Shown here: one piece after another, positions 5,703 to 11,977 of the stretch
How the letters are laid out: every line of letters begins with the position of its first letter
How positions within the stretch are numbered: position 1 is the first letter of the stretch
Assembly: GCA_043746815.1 (NCBI GenBank)
Contig: JAYTQG010000044.1
Location: 1 to 11,977, forward strand
Length of the DNA stretch: 11,977 nucleotides
Source of the DNA: JAYTQG01 sp043746815
GTDB lineage: Bacteria > Actinomycetota > Thermoleophilia > Miltoncostaeales > Miltoncostaeaceae
Reading direction: 5' to 3'
Made by a program: the position numbers and the translations under genes
The notes under the pieces: generated by a model
What the model was told of the DNA's origin: nothing
Database searches by the model: none
What the model saw: only the letters and a program-made list of their open reading frames with translations

Positions 5703-7811
5703 ATGAGTACGAGCGACCCGAATCCGGCGCCGCCGCCACCCGAAATCATCGATGGTACTGCGACACTCACGGCGATCACCGGCTTGACGTTTGTGATCTC
5801 GGAGACCTCTGGCGACATCGTCCCCGGGCCGCAAGGGCTGATTGTGCGCGATACGCGTCACCTGTCGCGGCTCGTCCTTACGGTGGACGGACTCACGCCT
5901 CCGTCGCTTGGCGCTGGCGTCATTGCCGCCGATGCCCTGGTGTTTCGCTCCTATACCGACCGGCTTGGGCATCTCGACCCGCCACTCGAGTTGGAACGCC
6001 GTCGGACGGTCTTACCCGATGGCCTGTACGAGGAGTTCATCGTGTACTGGTGGGCGCCGGAGCCTGCCAGTGTCGATATCGGTTTGAGTATTGACTGTGA
6101 CTTCGCCGACATTTTCGAGGTCCGCCGGTTGGGTGCCGCTCGCTTCGAACATCGGGCGATGCGCCGTGAAGACTCGCCGTGGAAGGTGACCTTTGATGAT
6201 GGCGAGGGCGGGCGACGCACCGTGATCAGGTTCTCCGCGGCTGCCAGCCGTCAAGCCGAGGGCACTCATGTTTGGCGTCCGACGCTCTCCCACGGCACGC
6301 CCTGGCGGTTGCAGCTGCGGGTGGCTGCCGCCTCGCGCGCGCAATCCCGGCCGATTCGGCTCGGAGCGCGGTCTGCCGACCCACCGGTGCGCGTGGAGAC
6401 GGTGCCAAGCGTTCTCGGGGATGCATGTCGACGATCGGTCACCGATCTCAACCGTCTGAGCCTCGCTGATCCCTTGGATCCGGCTCGTCGGATCATCACG
6501 GCGGGCATTCCCTGGTTTGTGGCGTTGTTTGGACGTGACAGTCTGATTGCCAGCTACCAGGCACGTGCGTTCACACCGAGCCGAATGGGCCACACACTGC
6601 TCGCACTGGCAGCGCGTCAGGGGCAGATTCACGACCCAGCAAACGAGGAACAACCCGGCAAGATTCTTCACGAGGTACGCCTTAACGACAATCCTTGGCT
6701 TGGTACCGGAACAACTGGTGGGGTACGCCCGTACTACGGCAGTATCGACGCGACCCCACTGTTCCTTGTTCTGCTTGGGACGGCGTGGCGATGGGGACTT
6801 GATCGCGCCACGCTCGACGCCCTCCTGCCTTCGGCTCGCCGGGCTGCCGAATGGCTTCGCACCTGGGGGGACCCCGACGGGGACGGGTTCCTTGAATATG
6901 CCCCGACGGGCGAGCGCACGCTTGCTAACCAGGGATGGAAGGACTCCGCGAACGCGATTCAACATCCCGACGGTAGCCTCGCCCACGGGGCGATCGCGGT
7001 CGTCGAGGCGCAAGGGTACGCATACCGTGGCCGCCGTGAGCTGGCCGCGATCCTCACCTGGCTCGGACACGACAACGAGGCCGCCGACCTGAATGCCGAG
7101 GCAGATGAGCTTCGACGAGCGATCTGTGAGCGTTTCTGGTCGCCGGGAACGGCGACAACGCCCGGTTTCTTTGCACTCGCACTTGACGGCGACAAGCAAC
7201 AGGTCGCGTCAATTGCGTCGAATATGGGGCACTTGTTGTGGTGTGGTGTGCCGACCAACGAACAGGCCGAGCAGGTCGCGGAGCACTTGGCGGGACCGGC
7301 GCTTTCCAGCGGGTGGGGTCTGCGGACACTTTCGGATGACATGGCGGGCTATAACCCGATCTCCTACCACGCGGGATCGGTGTGGCCACACGACACGGCG
7401 ATCGCTATCGATGGGCTTCGTCGCTACGGGTTGGAACACGCGGCGCTCTCCCTGACTCAGGATCTGATTGATGCCTGCGAGATCTTCGAGCTGATGCTCC
7501 CGGAGCTGTTCGGCGGGCATCGTCGAGACCGGCGGAGCATCCCTGTCCCGTACGCCGCAGCGTGTCGTCCCCAAGCGTGGGCGGCTGGCGTGCCGCTTTG
7601 CCTCATTCCTGTCCTGCTCGGTTTGGAACCGTTGATCCCAGACGGGACCATCTCGCTGAATCCGATTTTGCCGGACGCGATGGATCTCATCTCTGTCCGG
7701 GGGCTGCCCTTCCCGAGCGGCCCGCTATCTGTGGCAATCAGCCGTGAGGACTCACGAATCATCGCTTTGCCGCCCGGAGTGCGAATTGAGTTTACGGCCC
7801 GACCGTCGTAG
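5703..7811 (+). CDS. Amylo-alpha-1,6-glucosidase / glycogen-debranching family protein
   Basis: A 702-residue cytosolic protein of the COG3408 type. After a short Pro-rich start, residues about 18-210 form the glycogen-debranching N-terminal domain (ITGLTFVISETSGDIVPG, GLIVRDTRHLSRLVL). Residues about 260-640 form an (alpha/alpha)6 barrel with family blocks: GIPWFVALFGRDSL (Asp279), EEQPGKILHEVR, YYGSIDATPLF (Asp349), NQGWKDSANAI (Asp414), SYHAGSVWPHD and LPELFGG (Glu601). The acidic residues in these blocks are the likely catalytic and substrate-binding positions, inferred from conservation. Such enzymes hydrolyse alpha-1,6 branch glucose or related alpha-glucans; the exact substrate is untested. 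With the upstream GH65/mutase operon it suggests alpha-glucan catabolism. The ATG start has no ribosome-binding site but has a -10-like box just upstream. The stop overlaps the convergent glycosyltransferase by 20 bases. Confidence 0.88.
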   Translation: MSTSDPNPAPPPPEIIDGTATLTAITGLTFVISETSGDIVPGPQGLIVRDTRHLSRLVLTVDGLTPPSLGAGVIAADALVFRSYTDRLGHLDPPLELERRRTVLPDGLYEEFIVYWWAPEPASVDIGLSIDCDFADIFEVRRLGAARFEHRAMRREDSPWKVTFDDGEGGRRTVIRFSAAASRQAEGTHVWRPTLSHGTPWRLQLRVAAASRAQSRPIRLGARSADPPVRVETVPSVLGDACRRSVTDLNRLSLADPLDPARRIITAGIPWFVALFGRDSLIASYQARAFTPSRMGHTLLALAARQGQIHDPANEEQPGKILHEVRLNDNPWLGTGTTGGVRPYYGSIDATPLFLVLLGTAWRWGLDRATLDALLPSARRAAEWLRTWGDPDGDGFLEYAPTGERTLANQGWKDSANAIQHPDGSLAHGAIAVVEAQGYAYRGRRELAAILTWLGHDNEAADLNAEADELRRAICERFWSPGTATTPGFFALALDGDKQQVASIASNMGHLLWCGVPTNEQAEQVAEHLAGPALSSGWGLRTLSDDMAGYNPISYHAGSVWPHDTAIAIDGLRRYGLEHAALSLTQDLIDACEIFELMLPELFGGHRRDRRSIPVPYAAACRPQAWAAGVPLCLIPVLLGLEPLIPDGTISLNPILPDAMDLISVRGLPFPSGPLSVAISREDSRIIALPPGVRIEFTARPS

Positions 7812-8892
7812 CGACGCGTGCGGTGACCAGGCCGCCGCGCATACTTGTCATCCGCGGCCGAATTGCACGAGTGTGAACGGCGTTCATCGCAAGGGCCTCG
7901 TACCGAGCAGCCATGACTGGACCCGAGAACTGCGACTCCACATGAGCTCGACATTCGCGTCGATCAATGAGGTCGAGCTGGCCAACGAGCGGAGCCAATT
8001 CGCTGGGATGACGGCGAACGAACCCGGTCGCCCGGTCGACGACGACCTCGGGGACCGCCCCGCGGGCAGTGGCGAGGACTGGTGTGCCGCACGCCATCGA
8101 CTCGATCATGACCAGCCCGAAGGGTTCATCCCAGTCGATCGGGAAGACCAGTGCGGCGGCACCCCCGAGGAGTTCGTACTTCGCCTGTTCACCGAGTTCA
8201 CCCAACCAAATCACGTCCGAGCCGATGTGTGGGGCCACCTCCCGCTCGAAGTATTCGATCTCCGCGGCCTCCCTGCACTTCGCCGCAATCTTGAGCGTGC
8301 GTCCCGCCGCACGGGCGATTTGAATCGCCTGGGCGACTCCCTTTTCTGGCGACATTCGACCCAAAAACGCCAGATAGCCGTCGCTTTTCGACTGGAACGG
8401 CACCGCGTCGAGGTTGAGGGCGTTATGGCAGACCCCCGCGAATGGGACGAATGGCGCGGTCCGGCGCTGCGAGCTGCTGATCGCAACAAGCCCAACACCG
8501 CGCCCAAGGGTGCAGACCGCGCGGTAGTGAGCGGCCAGACTTGAACGAATTGGACCGTGCACCACATGCAAAAGCGGGGGCGTCGCCAGGGAGGAAACGG
8601 CAAGCCCTGCCGGGCTGGAATGGTCCATGACAACATCGAACCCATCGCACCGGCCGACGATTGCGCTCAGGTGGAGTGCCTCTGCCTCAGGAAGCCCGAT
8701 CTCCTCGGGGAGGGCAAATTGGCTTTCGACCACCTCCACACCGTCGACCCGCGAGCCCTTCGCGGCGAACAGCGTCACCTCATGCCCGCGCTCGGCGAGG
8801 CCAGCCGCCTGCAAGGCGACAACCTGTTCAATCCCGCCGTAGGCGGGCGGCGGGATAGGTATCCACGGCGGGGCAAGGATTGCGATGCGCAA
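7792..8892 (-). CDS. GT4 family glycosyltransferase
   Basis: A 366-residue retaining GT-B glycosyltransferase. The N-terminal donor-fold start is LRIAILAPPWIPIPPPAYGGIE, with the glycine loop expected to face the acceptor. The C-terminal domain has FLGRMSPEKGV and the GT4 E-x7-E motif in DEPFGLVMIESMACGTPVLA (Glu256 and Glu264 from this start), then GAVPEVVVD and GFV. It would transfer a sugar from a nucleotide-sugar donor to an unknown acceptor on the cytosolic side. I chose the TTG at 8892 because GGAG lies 6 bases upstream and family proteins begin at this strand. An in-frame GTG at 8931 would add 13 atypical residues. The STAS gene lies 92 bases upstream on the same strand with a hairpin between. 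The 3' end overlaps the debranching gene by 20 bases, leaving no room for a separate terminator. Confidence 0.9.
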   Translation of the reverse strand: MRIAILAPPWIPIPPPAYGGIEQVVALQAAGLAERGHEVTLFAAKGSRVDGVEVVESQFALPEEIGLPEAEALHLSAIVGRCDGFDVVMDHSSPAGLAVSSLATPPLLHVVHGPIRSSLAAHYRAVCTLGRGVGLVAISSSQRRTAPFVPFAGVCHNALNLDAVPFQSKSDGYLAFLGRMSPEKGVAQAIQIARAAGRTLKIAAKCREAAEIEYFEREVAPHIGSDVIWLGELGEQAKYELLGGAAALVFPIDWDEPFGLVMIESMACGTPVLATARGAVPEVVVDRATGFVRRHPSELAPLVGQLDLIDRRECRAHVESQFSGPVMAARYEALAMNAVHTRAIRPRMTSMRGGLVTARVATTVGP

Positions 8893-8898
8893 CGTGAT

Positions 8899-8902
8899 CT
8901 CC
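8899..8902 (-). promoter_or_regulatory. Shine-Dalgarno site selecting the TTG start of the GT4 gene
   Basis: GGAG on the minus strand, 6 bases before the TTG at 8892-8890. The alternative GTG at 8931 has no comparable site. Confidence 0.6.
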
Positions 8903-8946
8903 AGTGTGGCGATTCGAGCTGGCGAACCCACTCCCAGACAATGAAG

Positions 8947-8975
8947 TGCGGAAAGACATTCGGGGCCTTCCCGCA
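8947..8975 (-). terminator. Stem-loop between the STAS and GT4 genes
   Basis: TGCGGAAAG (8947-8955) pairs with CTTCCCGCA (8967-8975) with one mismatch around an 11-base loop. It begins 9 bases past the STAS stop codon (8987-8985) and ends about 50 bases before the GT4 start on the same strand. It could end the STAS message or attenuate read-through. No U-tract is seen. Confidence 0.4.
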
Positions 8976-8984
8976 GTGGGACGC

Positions 8985-9320
8985 TTAGAAATGTGCTGCG
9001 AGTGGAGGGGACTCCGGACGTGGTTCGCCGTCCGGCCCGGCAATGTCAAACTGGCCGAGGAGGCCGGTGATCGTCAGGAGGCGGACCAGGCTTTGCGAGC
9101 AGCAGAGTGTCGGTCGAACCCGGTGAGATAGCCGGATAAGCGCTGCGAGACCAGATGAGTCCACGAGGTCCACGCCGCTGAGGTCCACGACCACCGGCGC
9201 TGACGCATTTACCCCGTCTACCGCGGCTGAGAAGCGGCCAACTGTGTACACGTCGAGTTCACCCTGGAGGGCGAACACCACGCTGCCACCCACTCGGGTG
9301 GTCGCGATTTCGAGTCCCAT
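8985..9320 (-). CDS. STAS-domain anti-anti-sigma factor
   Basis: About 111 residues, almost all one STAS domain: a beta-strand start GLEIATTRVGGSVVFALQGELDV, then VVVDLSGVDLVDSSGLAALI with the conserved DSSGL loop, then LVRLLTITGLLGQF. In partner-switching systems such as SpoIIAA/RsbV, the second serine of DSSG is phosphorylated by an anti-sigma kinase, and the unphosphorylated form frees the sigma factor. Here that serine is present. No kinase gene of the RsbW type is in the window. The start is uncertain: ATG at 9320 begins at the domain edge, while ATG at 9341 and GTG at 9377 are in frame but have no good ribosome-binding site. The gene reads away from the sigma-factor gene that starts 490 bases away on the other strand. 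Confidence 0.85.
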   Translation of the reverse strand: MGLEIATTRVGGSVVFALQGELDVYTVGRFSAAVDGVNASAPVVVDLSGVDLVDSSGLAALIRLSHRVRPTLCCSQSLVRLLTITGLLGQFDIAGPDGEPRPESPPLAAHF

Positions 9321-9377
9321 GACAGCGATGCGCCTTTCCATCCCCGCAGTTGGCAACTTAGGTGTTACCCGTTCCAC

Positions 9378-9808
9378 GTGGGATCAAACGTTGGCGCGAC
9401 GGCCTGGGCCGCGCAGACGTTCGCGGCGCTGTTGCTGTGTCCCGGGGAGGGCGCGTCGCCGATCGGTTTGCTGGTGCGAAATGACCGTGCAAGCATCGAC
9501 GGGGAGCGCCGCTCAGGCGGGCTAGGTGATCCCTCGCGTTTCGTCGTCGCGCAGCGTGTCGGTACATGGTGCCGGGACTCACCACGATTGGGGTCGCAAT
9601 CAGGTCGGAGCGGTTCCGGCGTTTTGGGGGCCCCGGGGGCGCTAGAACGATGTTCGCGTTTCGAAGGTTTGAGATTGGAGCGCCACAGGGATGCTCGCTG
9701 CGTCAACGGATGTAGCCCCCTTACCGACGCGTCGAAAGTAACCATAAGCGCTCACGTGCAGCGACGTATCGCGACCAGCTCTTTACACGCAACGCATCGC
9801 GAGCGACC
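9378..9808. other. Non-coding-looking gap upstream of the sigma factor
   Basis: This stretch lies between the minus-strand STAS gene and the plus-strand sigma gene. ORFs on both strands are Arg/Ser/Pro-rich and match nothing I recognise. GTAACC at 9738-9743 and CGTAT at 9765-9769 resemble pieces of an ECF-type promoter, but the 21-base spacing is too long to call. It should hold the promoters of both flanking genes. Confidence 0.3.
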
Positions 9809-10408
9809 TTGACGCGCGAATCCGGGGCGTCATCCCTACGTCCCGGAGAGGACGTTGATGTCGCGCTCATGGCACGAATCGTCGAAGGCGACGAAGAGGC
9901 GTTTGGTGCGATGTACGATCGGCACGCGACGGTCACGTTTTCCCTCGCGGTCCGGAGGCTGCACGACCCGGGGGCCGCCGAGGATCCTGTACAGGAGTCA
10001 TTTCTCTCCGTTTGGCGCGGGGCCGCAAACTTTTCTCCGGACAAAAGCACTGTCCAGACCTGGCTGCTGACGATGGTCCATCACCGCGGCGTCGATCGCA
10101 TTCGAGCTCAGTCCGCGGTGACGCGCAGGGCGGCGGCCATGGAGATCGAGGCGCTGGTCGGCCAGGACTGGAGTGACCGCACAGGCGACGTCGCCATTGT
10201 CAACGTTCAGTCCGAGCGTGTCACCGCGGCCGTTGACGCCCTACCCAAGGAGCAAGGGGAGGTCCTACGACTTGCCTACTTCGGCGGCTTCACACATCAA
10301 GAAATCGCCGAAATGCTCGTCATTCCGCTCGGGACCGTCAAAGGACGGATGCGACTCGCGCTCCAGCGTCTGCGCCAGACAGTCGTGGGCGACGGAGCCA
10401 TCGCCTAA
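9809..10408 (+). CDS. ECF-type RNA polymerase sigma factor
   Basis: A 199-residue protein with the two sigma-70 domains of ECF factors. Region 2 (about residues 25-92) has EEAFGAMYDRHA, GAAEDPVQESFLSVWR and TWLLTMVHHRGVDRIR. Region 4 (about 140-192) has ALPKEQGEVLRLAYFGGFTHQEIAEML and IPLGTVKGRMRLALQRLR, a helix-turn-helix for the -35 element. The overall pattern resembles SigK-like ECF factors, which usually come with a downstream anti-sigma gene. None is recognisable here: a stem-loop follows 31 bases after the stop, then a zwf fragment. The start is uncertain: TTG at 9809 is the first in-frame start but lacks a ribosome-binding site, and ATG at 9869 (residue 21) would still give a full region 2. 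Confidence 0.92.
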   Translation: MTRESGASSLRPGEDVDVALMARIVEGDEEAFGAMYDRHATVTFSLAVRRLHDPGAAEDPVQESFLSVWRGAANFSPDKSTVQTWLLTMVHHRGVDRIRAQSAVTRRAAAMEIEALVGQDWSDRTGDVAIVNVQSERVTAAVDALPKEQGEVLRLAYFGGFTHQEIAEMLVIPLGTVKGRMRLALQRLRQTVVGDGAIA

Positions 10409-10439
10409 CGACCTTCTCTCTCCATACGCAGTGCCCGGC

Positions 10440-10481
10440 CTCCACCCCCGTCACAGCAAGATCCGCTTACGGGGGGTGGAG
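10440..10481 (+). terminator. Strong stem-loop after the sigma-factor gene
   Basis: CTCCACCCCCGT (10440-10451) pairs with ACGGGGGGTGGAG (10469-10481), 12 pairs with one bulged G, across a 17-base loop. It starts 31 bases after the sigma stop codon. No U-tract follows, which is common for GC-rich hosts. This is the most stable hairpin I noticed by eye in the window. Confidence 0.6.
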
Positions 10482-10655
10482 CATCCCGCCACCTGCCACC
10501 GCGGGATAGGAACTCCCGTGAGCCGCCTTTGTCGGCTACTTGCCATCGAGGGCGGCGTCCGGGGTCGTTGCCCCGACGCGCTCTGCTGCGGGCGGGCCCC
10601 ACGTTTCCTCGGCCGTTGCTCGTCACCGGACGATGGACCGAGGTCGACCCGGGTA

Positions 10656-10892
10656 GTGCCTCGTGTGTTGTTCGCGGCGCTCGCACCGCTGGATCCGACG
10701 CGTGCCGTTTTTGGCCAGTACTCGGGCTACCGCAGGGATGCTGGCGTGGTTGGCTCCACCACAGAGACGTTTGCCGCCGTCCAAGCGGAGGTCCGGACGT
10801 GGCGCTGGTCTGGCGTTTCATTCTTCCTGCGCACCGCTGCGGCCAACGCCCTTCCCGGCCCCGAGGGCTGGAGCCTGAATCACGGTGAATAA
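10656..10892 (+). pseudogene. zwf: Glucose-6-phosphate dehydrogenase fragment
   Basis: In one frame the translation gives LFAALAPLDPTRAVFGQYSGYRRDAGVVGSTTETFAAVQAEVRTWRWSGVSFFLRT, shown here in pieces: PLDPTRAVFGQYSGYR, GSTTETFAAVQAEV and WRWSGVSFFLRT. These match consecutive conserved blocks in the C-terminal half of G6PDH (family form: LRPLDP..VRGQY.GYR, ST.ETFAAL, W.GVPF.LRTGK). The usual RTGK-LP run reads RTAAANALPG, with two extra residues and Lys replaced by Asn. The frame stops at TAA 10890-10892. The NAD(P)-binding N-terminal half and the active-site His region are absent, since the sigma gene and its hairpin occupy the upstream DNA. About 65 residues remain of a protein normally near 500. 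A vague LLAIE block around 10540 may be more of it. Confidence 0.7.
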
Positions 10893-10907
10893 CCCTCAAT
10901 CACGTCC

Positions 10908-11225
10908 GTGCGAGCGTCACGGCTGATACGAGCAGCTTCGAGTTGGCGAACAGGGTTTGCTGGACTGTCGGGCGAGGTGGTGATCGCGATTACGCCTCCA
11001 CCTGACGCGTTGAGGCGGGAGCCCGTTGATCGACGCTACCGAGGCCATGCCACGGCAAGAATGGAGGCCCGTCCGCGTGCGCTCGCCAGCGGGTCATCGC
11101 AAGCCTGGTTACTCGGCGACGTCACCCCAGAACGGTTTCACGAATCCATCCTGTCGTTCATGCCGCATCTCGTGGAGGTCGTCCCGAGTCCTTCCAACTT
11201 CGCGATCCGCCTGCCTGTCGATTGA
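10908..11225 (+). CDS. Unrecognised ORF, possibly decayed DNA downstream of zwf fragment
   Basis: A GTG-started 105-codon ORF with no family I recognise and no clear ribosome-binding site. An early segment, GLSGEVVIAITPPP, faintly resembles the LSPEVVIAL strand in the G6PDH C-terminal region, and LLGD later echoes the family's YERLLGDA. It could therefore be more zwf debris in a shifted frame. The tail, HESILSFMPHLVEVVPSPSNF, reads like real protein but I cannot place it. No signal peptide or membrane segment is seen. Confidence 0.25.
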   Translation: MRASRLIRAASSWRTGFAGLSGEVVIAITPPPDALRREPVDRRYRGHATARMEARPRALASGSSQAWLLGDVTPERFHESILSFMPHLVEVVPSPSNFAIRLPVD

Positions 11226-11312
11226 CCACGTCGGTCAGGCTACCCGAAAGGGTGTAGTGTCCCGGTTGCGTTGCTCCAGACCCTGGTGACGCCTCGACTT
11301 TCCCCAACGTCT

Positions 11313-11316
11313 GGAG
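11313..11316 (+). promoter_or_regulatory. Shine-Dalgarno site favouring the TTG start at 11322
   Basis: GGAG ends 5 bases before the TTG at 11322-11324, a normal spacing. It is 14 bases from the ATG at 11331, which is too far. The upstream TTG at 11271 has no such site. Confidence 0.45.
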
Positions 11317-11321
11317 CCCCG

Positions 11322-11771
11322 TTGAGCGACATGCCTTTACTACCATCCGTGTCGTTCCGCTCCTCTGGGGGAATCCTCCCTCAGCCGTCACGACGGCCTA
11401 GGGCGTCGCCTAGCCGATTGTTTGGGGTTGTAACGCGATTGGAGAGTCCCGACGCGACCGTGTTTTTACGCGGGGAGCTGGACCTGAGCACGGTCGCGAT
11501 TTTGCAGGGGTGCGTTGAGCAGCTACCCGCCAACGTCGGCATGTTGGTCCTCGACTTCGCGCGACTTGAATTTATTGATTGTGCGGGTCTCAGCACGGTC
11601 CTGGCGTGTGCGGGCAAGCAGGCCGACCATGGCGGATCCCTGGGGATTAGGTCGCCACAACGAGCGGTCCAGCGTGTCCTCGAGTTAACCGGACTGGCAC
11701 GGCTGGTGAACGTCACAGACCTCTACTCAAACGGGCTTTCGTCCCGTCCCGTCCCGTCCCGTCCCGTCTAA
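11322..11771 (+). CDS. STAS-domain protein without the usual phospho-serine
   Basis: A 149-residue protein. After a poorly ordered, Ser/Pro/Arg-rich leader of about 30 residues comes a STAS domain: LFGVVTRLESPDATVFLRGELDLSTVAILQGC, then LVLDFARLEFIDCAGLSTVLACA, then VQRVLELTGLARLVNVTDLY. In the phosphorylation loop the usual D-S-S-G is D-C-A-G, so the serine modified in SpoIIAA/RsbV is alanine. That suggests a protein not switched by the standard kinase, or acting as a constitutive partner. The C-terminus, SSRPVPSRPVPSRPV, is encoded by a pentanucleotide repeat. The start choice rests on GGAG before TTG 11322. TTG at 11271 and ATG at 11331 are alternatives. It lies downstream of the sigma gene and zwf debris on the same strand. 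Confidence 0.8.
   Translation: MSDMPLLPSVSFRSSGGILPQPSRRPRASPSRLFGVVTRLESPDATVFLRGELDLSTVAILQGCVEQLPANVGMLVLDFARLEFIDCAGLSTVLACAGKQADHGGSLGIRSPQRAVQRVLELTGLARLVNVTDLYSNGLSSRPVPSRPV
11741..11768 (+). repeat. Pentanucleotide tandem repeat (GTCCC)5 + GTC at the STAS gene's 3' end
   Basis: Five perfect GTCCC units plus GTC run straight into the TAA stop (11769-11771). Because the unit is not a multiple of three, one unit lost or gained shifts the frame. Losing one unit would read on for roughly 35 codons to a TGA; gaining one would end within about six codons. The STAS domain itself would be unaffected. Confidence 0.85.
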
Positions 11772-11977
11772 CCCAAGCCACACCTGAACCGACCCTCACC
11801 CCGGGGGAAGGGAGGTCAAGGGACCGGAACAGGGCGACAACTGGGTCGGCTGCGATCTTGTGTTGCCCTGACCGGTGACGGACAAACCTCAAACGTGAAT
11901 CTTCAGTCGCAACCGATGGCGCCTGAGGGCGATCTCAGTCGGCGCTAGGAGCCGCGTCGAGGGTTGGATCGACGATC

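Noticed and set aside
6012..7199. 395-codon minus-strand ORF inside the debranching-enzyme gene
   Set aside because: It is fully antisense to a well-supported gene, Arg/Pro/Ser-rich, and shows no family motif; long antisense ORFs are expected in GC-rich DNA.
7744..8544. 266-codon plus-strand ORF opposite the GT4 gene
   Set aside because: It mirrors GT4 codons on the other strand and has no family motif; the GT4 frame has clear catalytic motifs.
9378..9812. 144-codon plus-strand ORF before the sigma gene
   Set aside because: No recognisable motif, no ribosome-binding site, and irregular composition; treated as intergenic.
11741..11768. Short repeat considered as a CRISPR or other array
   Set aside because: The 5-base unit has no spacers; it is a simple microsatellite.
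11814..11869. Plus-strand frame reading EQGDNWVGCDLVLP, like part of a secreted septum-type protein
   Set aside because: Too short, ends at a TGA, has no start or upstream context; noted only as a curiosity.

Overview
The window is GC-rich DNA with actinobacterial-style genes: GTG and TTG starts, a 4-base GTGA start/stop overlap, a candidate leaderless -10 box, and a phosphorylase/mutase pair that closely resembles Mycobacterium tuberculosis Rv3401/Rv3400. The phylum-level guess (Actinomycetota) rests on gene content and style. I cannot name a genus.

Layout, left to right. (1) 1-48, minus: the edge of a histidine-kinase ATPase domain, apparently without its N-terminal part. (2) 270-677, minus: a small secreted protein with six cysteines and a hairpin just after its stop. 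(3) 863-1604, minus: a dead IS3-family transposase, broken by one nonsense codon and one single-base insertion. (4) 2070-5149, plus: a two-gene operon of a beta-phosphoglucomutase-type HAD enzyme and a GH65 disaccharide phosphorylase. (5) 5026-5400, minus: a short Asp23/Gls24-like gene whose 3' end runs antisense into the phosphorylase gene. (6) 5703-7811, plus: a bacterial amylo-alpha-1,6-glucosidase (glycogen-debranching-type) protein. (7) 7792-8892, minus: a GT4 glycosyltransferase that overlaps the previous gene tail to tail. (8) 8985-9320, minus: a STAS anti-anti-sigma protein. (9) 9809-10408, plus: an ECF-type sigma factor followed by a strong stem-loop. (10) 10656-10892, plus: a fragment of glucose-6-phosphate dehydrogenase, then an unrecognised ORF. 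(11) 11322-11771, plus: a second STAS protein that lacks the usual phosphorylatable serine and ends in a pentanucleotide repeat that contains its last codons.

Two themes stand out. The first is alpha-glucan and disaccharide turnover. The phosphorylase would release beta-glucose 1-phosphate, the mutase would convert it to glucose 6-phosphate, and the debranching enzyme and GT4 protein fit polysaccharide trimming and building. A broken zwf piece, from the next step for glucose 6-phosphate, lies nearby. The second is partner-switching and sigma-factor regulation: two STAS proteins flank an ECF sigma gene, with no recognisable anti-sigma factor or RsbW-type kinase in the window. Remnants (IS3, zwf, histidine kinase) point to a rearranged, partly decaying accessory region. 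I found no CRISPR array, no tRNA or rRNA, and no clear novel multi-gene defence system.
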